The notes under the pieces: generated by a model
Told to the model about the DNA's origin: nothing
Seen by the model: the letters and a program-made list of their open reading frames with translations, nothing else
The model's database searches: none
Shown: positions 35,259 through 40,467 of the stretch, one piece after another
How the letters are laid out: each line of letters begins with the position of its first letter
Position numbering within the stretch: position 1 is the first letter of the stretch
Program-made: the position numbers and the translations under genes
Assembly (NCBI RefSeq): GCF_902489465.1
Contig: NZ_CABTZZ010000017.1
Location: 1-40,467 of the forward strand
Length of the DNA: 40,467 nt
Direction: 5' to 3'
Source: an uncultured Varibaculum sp.
GTDB taxonomy: Bacteria; Actinomycetota; Actinomycetes; Actinomycetales; Actinomycetaceae

Positions 35259-35759
35259 ATGGTTTCCTCTCAGTTAGATCCATTCGCGCCGGCAGGGGTG
35301 AAGTTTCGTCCGGTTTCTTTGGAGCTTATTAAGGTACGTCTGGCAGCAGTAGCATTTTTTCTGCTTTGCTTCGTAGCAGTGGCGATAATTCTTTTTTTCA
35401 CCCTCTCTGAAAAATGGATAGGTCTGGTGGTGATCGGTCTGGTGCTGGGAATAGCCCTTTGGCTGCTATGGCTTATTCCGCGGCAAGTGCGCGCTATGGG
35501 GTGGGCAGTTACCGGAACTGACTTGCAGATTCGCAAGGGAATAATGTTCAAGTCCTTAACTGTGGTTCCCTTGGGCAGGCTGCAATATGTGGACGTAGAA
35601 GAAGGCCCAGTCGCCCGTCATTTTGGGATTGCGCAGGTGAAACTGCATACTGCCTCCGCATCGACGGACGCAGTATTGCCGGGGATTCCTCGGGAACAGG
35701 CTGCGCAATTGCGGGAAGAAATTTCTGAACTTGCTGAAACCAATCTTGAGGGTATTTAG
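35259..35759 (+). CDS. Bacterial PH-domain membrane protein (YdbS-like)
   Basis: A 166-residue membrane protein with two hydrophobic segments (about residues 27-48 and 52-72), then a bPH2/DUF304 domain. The domain motif reads AVTGTDLQIRKGIMFKSLTVVPLGRLQYVDVEEGPVARHFGIAQVKLHT when read through the family pattern (key parts: LQIRKG, VPLGRLQYVDV, HFGIAQVKL). ATG 35259 has AAAGGA upstream and a -10-like TAGGAT (35233-35238). It is followed immediately by the larger PH gene, as in the Bacillus subtilis ydbS-ydbT pair, which SigW controls and which has been linked to resistance against an antimicrobial from related bacilli (from memory). Confidence 0.88.
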   Translation: MVSSQLDPFAPAGVKFRPVSLELIKVRLAAVAFFLLCFVAVAIILFFTLSEKWIGLVVIGLVLGIALWLLWLIPRQVRAMGWAVTGTDLQIRKGIMFKSLTVVPLGRLQYVDVEEGPVARHFGIAQVKLHTASASTDAVLPGIPREQAAQLREEISELAETNLEGI

Positions 35760-37448
35760 ATGGGCGAAAAGTACCGCGAACTAACAAATGAAAACTCTTC
35801 GGGATTTGCCGGGAACGACTACTCCCAAAATGAAAGTGTAAATCTGTCCGTTAGCGAGGGTGGATCTAGGGTTGTAAGCACCACAAGCGAAGAAAGCTCT
35901 GACTGGCGGCGGGTACATTGGCTGACTCCACTCTTACAAGTCTGGCAGGCGTTGGTGATTATCCTGGCGGTTGCGCTTACGCAATCGCTAAATAATGTGA
36001 TTGCCCTGGTTAACTATCTCCAGGGGAATCTAGCCGGGCATCCCACATTGCTGTTGCTGCTAGTGATTGCGGTACCGCTGACGATACTAGCGCTGTTTAT
36101 CATCTATCTGTATTTCGCCTGGCGAGCGACCTCTTGGAAAATAACCGTTACCGACGTGCAATATCGCCGCGGGATTTTCTTTAAAAAACACCGGAAGATT
36201 CCCCTCGATCGGGTGCAATCGGTTGATGTCTATCGGCCACTAGCTGCTCGCATTTTTGGCTTGGGAGCCTTGCGCGTAGAGTCAGCAGGTGGGCAAGGCT
36301 CCCGGGTAGAAATCCAGTTCCTGGCGAATAAATATTTAGATCGGGCACGCCGGGAAGTAGTAGCCCGGATCGCGGGGCGTACCCTCCCTAATGAATATTC
36401 TGAACATCCCCATGCCCAAGGGTTGGCGGGGACTGCGCTTTTTGCCGAGGACGATTACCACTTAGCTGCAGACGAATACGAAGTTTATCGGGTTTCTCCA
36501 GGCAAATTAGTGGCTTCCATCCTGCTATGTTCGGAAGTTATCTGGCTAATCATCATTGCACTAGCAGCGGGGATCGGTATGGCGGCTTCCCTGCTGGCGC
36601 TCAAGGTGAGTCTTGGTGCCCTAATAAGTGGGGGCATTATCTCCATGATTATTTCTCTAGCGGTCTTACCTTTGATGATCATTTCTATTGTCTGGTCACG
36701 CTTTAACTCCCGCTTCAATTTCAGTGCCAACATTACGCACGACGGTATCCGCGTCACCTCGGGTCTGCTCGCTCTAAAATCTCAGACCTTGCCACCGGGG
36801 CGGATTCACGCGATTCGTTTTTTGCAGCCCCTATTGTGGCGACCTTTTGGTTGGTGGCAAGCCGAAGTTACCCTCGCCGGTCATGGGGTGGAAGCCAGCG
36901 GTAACCAAAAGAAGCAAGCTGCCGATAACCTACTGTTGCCAGTAGGAACCCTGGAGCAGGCAAAAATTATTTTAGACATGGCGATTAGAGATTTAGGGAT
37001 TGGCGAGGGCGCAGAAAGTGAAAAGCTGCTGCAGGCGGCTTTTAACGGCAAGAATTCGGATTCGCAGGAGGTGGGTTCTTTCATTTGCATTGGTAAAAAA
37101 GCCAAGATGTTAGATCCTTTCGCCCGTTTTCGCCGCGCTTTTGCTGCTACCGACACCGTGCTTATCTATCGTGATGGGTGGCTGCGGCGCAAAGTTAACT
37201 TTGCGCCTCATGAACGAGCCCAATCGGTTACCACCAGTGCCGGTCCCATACAGCGGCACCTGGGGGTAGCCGGGGTACGTCTAGATTTAGTTCCCGGCAC
37301 TGCCACTATGAAGGTTCAACATCTAGATGCGCGGGTGGCAGCCCAGTTAGCTACGGACGAACTGGCAGCGTCGAAAGTGCGCTCTAAAGTGGAACCGAAT
37401 GCCCAGTGGGCAGAGCGCATGCTGCAAACCCTCCGTCCTAGCTTGTAG
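35760..37448 (+). CDS. Multi-PH-domain membrane protein (YdbT-like)
   Basis: A 562-residue partner of the preceding gene; its ATG directly follows that stop codon. After a polar N-terminus of about 50 residues come two hydrophobic segments (about 58-80 and 98-122), then a first bPH2 repeat (ITVTDVQYRRGIFFKKHRKI, LDRVQSVDVYRPLAARIFGL). A second hydrophobic pair follows (about 250-315), then a second repeat (HDGIRVTSGLLALKSQTL, LLWRPFGWWQAEVTL). A third repeat near the C-terminus is DTVLIYRDGWLRRKVNFAP, RAQSVTTSAGPIQRHLGVAGV. Three repeats interleaved with membrane pairs are typical of YdbT. Role unknown; probable envelope function. Confidence 0.88.
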   Translation: MGEKYRELTNENSSGFAGNDYSQNESVNLSVSEGGSRVVSTTSEESSDWRRVHWLTPLLQVWQALVIILAVALTQSLNNVIALVNYLQGNLAGHPTLLLLLVIAVPLTILALFIIYLYFAWRATSWKITVTDVQYRRGIFFKKHRKIPLDRVQSVDVYRPLAARIFGLGALRVESAGGQGSRVEIQFLANKYLDRARREVVARIAGRTLPNEYSEHPHAQGLAGTALFAEDDYHLAADEYEVYRVSPGKLVASILLCSEVIWLIIIALAAGIGMAASLLALKVSLGALISGGIISMIISLAVLPLMIISIVWSRFNSRFNFSANITHDGIRVTSGLLALKSQTLPPGRIHAIRFLQPLLWRPFGWWQAEVTLAGHGVEASGNQKKQAADNLLLPVGTLEQAKIILDMAIRDLGIGEGAESEKLLQAAFNGKNSDSQEVGSFICIGKKAKMLDPFARFRRAFAATDTVLIYRDGWLRRKVNFAPHERAQSVTTSAGPIQRHLGVAGVRLDLVPGTATMKVQHLDARVAAQLATDELAASKVRSKVEPNAQWAERMLQTLRPSL

Positions 37449-37500
37449 CACGTTTGGCAAATGTGGGCAGGGAGGCTAGGTTTTTCCTCCCGCTCCGTCC

Positions 37501-37603
37501 AGCACGGGAATAAGTTTTTCCTCCTGCCCAAAATCCGCAAAGGCGTTGCCTTTTCGGATTTAACGCCCGCCTAGCCGACTCGGATAAAACTTATTCCCGT
37601 GCT
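37501..37603 (+). repeat. Nested-stem element, copy B
   Basis: Outer stem: perfect 18-base arms at 37501-37518 and 37586-37603. Inner stem: 37531-37544 with 37548-37561, 13 of 14 pairs and a GTT loop. Between the stems lie TCCTCCTGCCCA on the left, and CGCCCGCC then CTCGGAT on the right. These linkers recur in the reversed copy A while the stem sequences do not. Confidence 0.85.
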
Positions 37604-37684
37604 AAGGGGTGGGGTGGGCAACTTTTACAGGAACCGATCTTATCTCGCGCTTATTCCCTGCACGCCGAGCGCTGACAGTGACAT

Positions 37685-37795
37685 CGCGGGGAGGCTGGGT
37701 TTTATCCGAGTAGGTGCGGTGGGCATAAGAATTCGGAAAACGTCGCTACGTTTTCCGAATTTCTTGGGCGGGAGGAAAAACCCAGCCTGCCCGCG
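37685..37795 (-). repeat. Nested-stem element, copy A (reversed)
   Basis: Outer stem: 19-base arms at 37685-37703 and 37777-37795 with one mismatch. Inner stem: perfect 14-base arms at 37730-37743 and 37748-37761 with a CGCT loop. Read on the - strand, the linkers are TCCTCCCGCCCAAG, TGCCCACC and CTCGGATAAAAC, nearly the same as in copy B, whereas both stems differ in sequence from copy B and yet still pair. Confidence 0.85.
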
Positions 37796-37928
37796 CACCG
37801 GACTAGCCTAGGCAGGAGGAAAAACTTATCCCCCGCCCCCAGACGGGTGAGAGGGGAAACCATCCTTCCTTGGTTCACGGATTCCCTGGGGCGCCAAAGT
37901 TAGCCGAATCAGGTACTATGGCAAACCG

Positions 37929-37934
37929 TATGAT
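37929..37934 (+). promoter_or_regulatory. Patatin gene -10 element
   Basis: TATGAT with about 20 bases to ATG 37955, leaving room for a short leader carrying GGGGTGA as ribosome site. The -35 is not recognisable. Confidence 0.4.
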
Positions 37935-37954
37935 TGTTTTTGGGGTGACACGGT

Positions 37955-38842
37955 ATGGAACAGTTTGAGAACAATGTCTTTGACACTGCCTTGCTGCTCG
38001 AAGGTGGGGGAATGCGGGGTAGTTACACTGCGGGGGCAATAAATATGCTCTTGGAGTCGGGAATCTACTTGAATTATGTCGCCGGAATATCCGCAGGTGC
38101 CACTAGTTTGGTGAACTATTTGGCGCGTCTTCCACAGCGTTCTAAACGCTGCTTCGTTGATATTAGTACTGACCGCGATTTTGGCGGATGGAAAACGGCG
38201 ATAAAAGGTAAAGGGCTTTTCGACACTCGCCATATGTACTACGACCTGACCGAGCCTGGGGGAATGCTCGAGCTGGACTACGGGCGTTTCGCAGCAAATC
38301 CAGCCGAATGGCGGGTAGGGGTATATAACGCGCAGCGCGGAGCAGAACTATATTTTTCACAGAATCAGGTGGATTCGGAACAAAAACTGACTCACGTATG
38401 TAAGGCCTCTGGATCGATGCCGATAGCTACCCCAGTTACTTATATTGCGGGTGAAGCCTGTATGGATGGAGCAATAGGTCCCAGTGGCGGAATTCCCTTG
38501 GACGTGGCGCAGGCAGATGGTTACGAAAAGTTCCTGGTTCTGCTGACCCGGCCACGAGAATACGTGAAAGAAAACCGCCTACCTGATTTGGCATATCGCT
38601 GTTTGCTAACTCGTTACCCGAAGGCTGCTCAGGCTCTCATTGAACGCCCTAGGAATTACAACCGGACCCGAGCCGAACTAGAGCGGTTGGAATCGGCTGG
38701 TAAAGCCTACGTGTTTTATCCGCAGCATATGGGGGTGGCGAATTTTGAAGATGATCCCGCTAAGCTGGAAGAGAATTTTTCCGCGGGCTACCAGCAGATG
38801 CAAAGTGAACTCCCAAAGGTCAAAGAGTTCTTAGGACTCTAA
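37955..38842 (+). CDS. Patatin-like phospholipase
   Basis: Serine lipid acyl hydrolase of the patatin family, closest in layout to the E. coli YjjU/RssA-type proteins. The oxyanion loop LLEGGGMRGSYTAG is at residues 14-27. The nucleophile elbow GISAG has S46, and CMDGAIG holds the catalytic aspartate D171 (DGA where DGG is commonest). The 295 residues have no signal peptide or membrane segment, so it acts in the cytosol or at the inner membrane face. The C-terminal part (YVFYPQHMGVANFEDDPAKLEE) is typical of the subfamily. Probably monocistronic; the next gene has its own promoter. Confidence 0.92.
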   Translation: MEQFENNVFDTALLLEGGGMRGSYTAGAINMLLESGIYLNYVAGISAGATSLVNYLARLPQRSKRCFVDISTDRDFGGWKTAIKGKGLFDTRHMYYDLTEPGGMLELDYGRFAANPAEWRVGVYNAQRGAELYFSQNQVDSEQKLTHVCKASGSMPIATPVTYIAGEACMDGAIGPSGGIPLDVAQADGYEKFLVLLTRPREYVKENRLPDLAYRCLLTRYPKAAQALIERPRNYNRTRAELERLESAGKAYVFYPQHMGVANFEDDPAKLEENFSAGYQQMQSELPKVKEFLGL

Positions 38843-38941
38843 AATCGGGCAGGCTTCCTGATCTAAATCTGGTGGTGAACGCGCAATCCTCCGTGATACC
38901 GGGATTATTCCAGGGTTGATTACTAAGGGGCGCAGCACGAA

Positions 38942-38970
38942 CTGTCAGACTTTTAACGTGAGGTTATGAT
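38942..38970 (+). promoter_or_regulatory. Promoter of YhgE/Pip gene (leaderless)
   Basis: CTGTCA (38942-38947), a 17-base spacer and TATGAT (38965-38970), which ends 6 bases before GTG 38977. No ribosome site is present, so the transcript is probably leaderless. Confidence 0.55.
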
Positions 38971-38976
38971 TAGACG

Positions 38977-40467
38977 GTGAGAGATAGTTGGCGGGTGTTC
39001 ACTCGGGACTTGAAGCGGATTATTGCGGTTCCGCTTTCCCTAATTATCGTATTCGGTATTTTGGTTACCCCAGCCCTGTACACCTGGCTGAACATTTTGG
39101 CCTTTTGGAATCCCTATGAGGCAACCGGAAATCTGCCCATTGCGGTAGTAAATAACGATGCGGGAGCAGCCTCTGCACTGACCGGTAAGCTCAACGTTGG
39201 CGACCTCGTAGTCGAACAATTATCAGATAATGACCAGCTCGGCTGGCAGTTTACCGATCAAGACACTGCCGAACACAAAATCAGAACCGGGGAGGTGTAT
39301 GCCACTTTCGTCATCCCCAAAACCTTTAGTAAAGACTTAGTTGATATTTTCAGCGGCAAACGTAACCATCCGACTGTCGAATACCGCGTTAATGAAAAGA
39401 AAGGAGCTATTGCGCCAAAAATTACCGACACCGGAGCAAATCAACTTGATATTCAAATCACGTCAGCTTTCCGGGGAAAAGTCGGAGAGGCCATTGCGCA
39501 GGCTTTGCGTGAGGGTGGTTTAGAGATTGACGCGAGTATTCTTGGCGCTGAAGGAAGCGCTCTAGATGCCTTGGGCGGTATCAACCAGGATCTAGATGAT
39601 GCACAAGTCGCCTTGGATTCTGCCAATACCTCTTTGGCAGATTCCTTACAGACTATGAAAAGAGTCCGGTCTGCGCTATCTGCTGCTGATCCGGCATTGG
39701 CTGATGTTTCGGCAGCTTTAAGGGATGTCCAAGGCATTCTAGGAACGCTTGTCTCCGATGCCTCAGATTTTGCTGCTAAGGCGGGACAAGCCAGTATTAA
39801 CGCTCAAAAGGCACTCAATGAGACCTCGGCGGCGGCTAATTCGGCGGTGTCTAATGCAACGAATAAAATCACCGAAATGGATTCGCAACTGCAATCAGGC
39901 ATTAAGAGGGCGAATGATTCGATAACCAAAATGCGTGATCAGATTGCGGTTTTGGAAGAATTCCCGCAGACCCAAGAGCTCGCTACCAAGCTGAAATCCC
40001 AGCTGGACGAGATAGAAGATCTGCTCGCTACGGTCGGGAAAACCGGGTCGGATGCAGCAAAGACCGCCGAGGATTTAAAAACGCTGATGAAATCCTTTGA
40101 TCAGTCTCTATCCGATGCGCAACACACCGCTGCTGGTTTGCGTGAACAGTCCGCTAAGGCCGCCTCTGCGCTAAATGTCCGGGTGACGCAGTTGTCGCAA
40201 CAGCTGGGAGCCATTAAATCCGCGGTGAGTACCGCACGGATTTCTCTTAAAGAGATCTCGGCGCTGACCCACGGTGTTGATGAGCAGATTGTTAACACGC
40301 AAAATGTGCTTGATCAGGTGCAGGGTAACCTAAACGGACTGTCCACTACGGCTCCCCGGGCGCCAACCGACGTGGGGGCGCCGGCCCCCGCACCACCCAC
40401 AGGCACCCTGAAAAAAGATATTTGCTTTGGGTCCGCCCAAAATAGGGGGGCGCCTCCCCCCCCCCCC
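38977..40467 (+). CDS. YhgE/Pip-like membrane protein, 3' end missing
   Basis: An open frame of 497 codons from GTG 38977 runs to the window edge without a stop. The N-terminus has RDLKRIIAVPLSLIIVFGILVTPALYTWLNI, read as one membrane segment plus the NPYEATGNLPIAVVNND motif diagnostic of YhgE/Pip proteins. From about residue 170 to 455 it is a long extracytoplasmic coiled coil rich in Ala, Gln, Lys and Asp. The C-terminal set of membrane segments normal for the family (about 700 residues in all) lies outside. Relatives include phage-infection protein Pip and type VII-associated YueB; a specific function is unknown. The last ~38 codons may not be genuine sequence. Confidence 0.85.
   Translation, partial: MRDSWRVFTRDLKRIIAVPLSLIIVFGILVTPALYTWLNILAFWNPYEATGNLPIAVVNNDAGAASALTGKLNVGDLVVEQLSDNDQLGWQFTDQDTAEHKIRTGEVYATFVIPKTFSKDLVDIFSGKRNHPTVEYRVNEKKGAIAPKITDTGANQLDIQITSAFRGKVGEAIAQALREGGLEIDASILGAEGSALDALGGINQDLDDAQVALDSANTSLADSLQTMKRVRSALSAADPALADVSAALRDVQGILGTLVSDASDFAAKAGQASINAQKALNETSAAANSAVSNATNKITEMDSQLQSGIKRANDSITKMRDQIAVLEEFPQTQELATKLKSQLDEIEDLLATVGKTGSDAAKTAEDLKTLMKSFDQSLSDAQHTAAGLREQSAKAASALNVRVTQLSQQLGAIKSAVSTARISLKEISALTHGVDEQIVNTQNVLDQVQGNLNGLSTTAPRAPTDVGAPAPAPPTGTLKKDICFGSAQNRGAPPPPP
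40351..40467. other. GC-rich low-complexity window end, probable contig-end artefact
   Basis: Composition shifts abruptly: GGGGGC-GCCG-GCCCCC fold-back at 40374-40389, then GGGTCCGCCC and finally six G, CGCCT and a run of C to the last base. The frame survives, but the encoded residues (APAPAPPTG, PPPPPP) do not resemble the coiled coil before them. Confidence 0.5.

Larger units (their letters stand above)
37465..37833. repeat. Composite inverted-repeat region (two full and two half elements)
   Basis: Gene-free 37449-37954 is mostly this structure. The core GTTTTTCCTCC(C/T)GCC occurs four times: + strand near 37478 and 37514, - strand near 37782 and 37828. 37473-37493 pairs with 37767-37787 at 20 of 21 positions, and 37511-37528 pairs perfectly with 37811-37828. 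Read in order: half copy A, full copy B, about 80 bases of unrelated spacer (37604-37684), full copy A reversed, half copy B reversed. The remaining 37834-37954 holds only the next gene's promoter. Confidence 0.85.

Noticed and set aside
37599..37811. 70-residue open frame on the + strand within the nested-stem region
   Set aside because: It reads straight through the inverted repeats, has no ribosome site, and its residues are dictated by the palindromes.
39341..39523. 60-residue frame inside the YhgE/Pip gene
   Set aside because: It lies in another frame of a well-supported coding sequence and has no ribosome site.
1..40467. CRISPR arrays, insertion sequences, prophage genes, rRNA or complete tRNA genes
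   Set aside because: I saw no regularly spaced direct repeats, no transposase or integrase motifs, and no cloverleaf with both acceptor strands.

Overview
The window looks like ordinary chromosome from an actinobacterium (Actinomycetota) of moderate GC content; I did not compute the GC. Four things point there: a PriA-type HisA, an AdnA/AdnB helicase-nuclease pair beside a DUF3107 gene, a ferritin-like gene and a DEAD-box helicase, the dus-dgt-dnaG run, and many genes whose -10 hexamer lies only 6-7 bases before the start codon (leaderless transcripts). The moderate GC and a Corynebacterium-type diaminopimelate dehydrogenase suggest an Actinomycetaceae-like organism, but the genus is a guess. 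I see no phage, insertion sequence, CRISPR array, rRNA or complete tRNA.

Layout. 1-6154 (+): a DAACS amino acid/dicarboxylate symporter, a nested hairpin, then a tight his operon (hisC, hisB, an unknown acidic protein, hisH, hisA/priA) ending in an SseB-family gene. hisD, hisG, hisF and hisI are not present, so the pathway is split over several loci. 6184-8899 (-): a zinc-type ABC importer znuA-znuC-znuB with a Zur-like palindrome inside its promoter. 9128-16442 (+): glycyl-tRNA synthetase, a YibE/F membrane protein, tRNA dihydrouridine synthase, dGTPase and DNA primase. 16547-24751 (-): ddh, nagB, glycogen phosphorylase, a GH13 alpha-glucosidase and a DEAD-box RNA helicase, the first four covering cell-wall/lysine precursors, amino-sugar and glycogen/maltodextrin breakdown. 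25041-33074: ferritin-like gene, DUF3107 (-), then adnA-adnB for double-strand-break resection. 33088-34182 (-): an APH-fold protein lacking key kinase residues.

34183-37448 is the least ordinary part. A 500-base gap holds a fragment resembling the 5' half of a tRNA, a 30-base palindrome, a near-perfect CRP/GlxR site and a good promoter. These lead into a monocistronic 107-residue secreted or membrane-anchored protein of unknown function, closed by a strong terminator. Two bacterial-PH-domain membrane proteins (YdbS/YdbT type) follow.

37449-37954 contains no gene but holds what I consider the best candidate for something undescribed. Two elements lie in opposite orientation. They share the same loop and linker sequences, while their outer and inner stems have different sequences that still pair, and half-copies flank them. 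The window ends with a patatin-like lipase and the first 497 codons of a YhgE/Pip-like membrane protein. The last ~115 bases look like a contig-end artefact.
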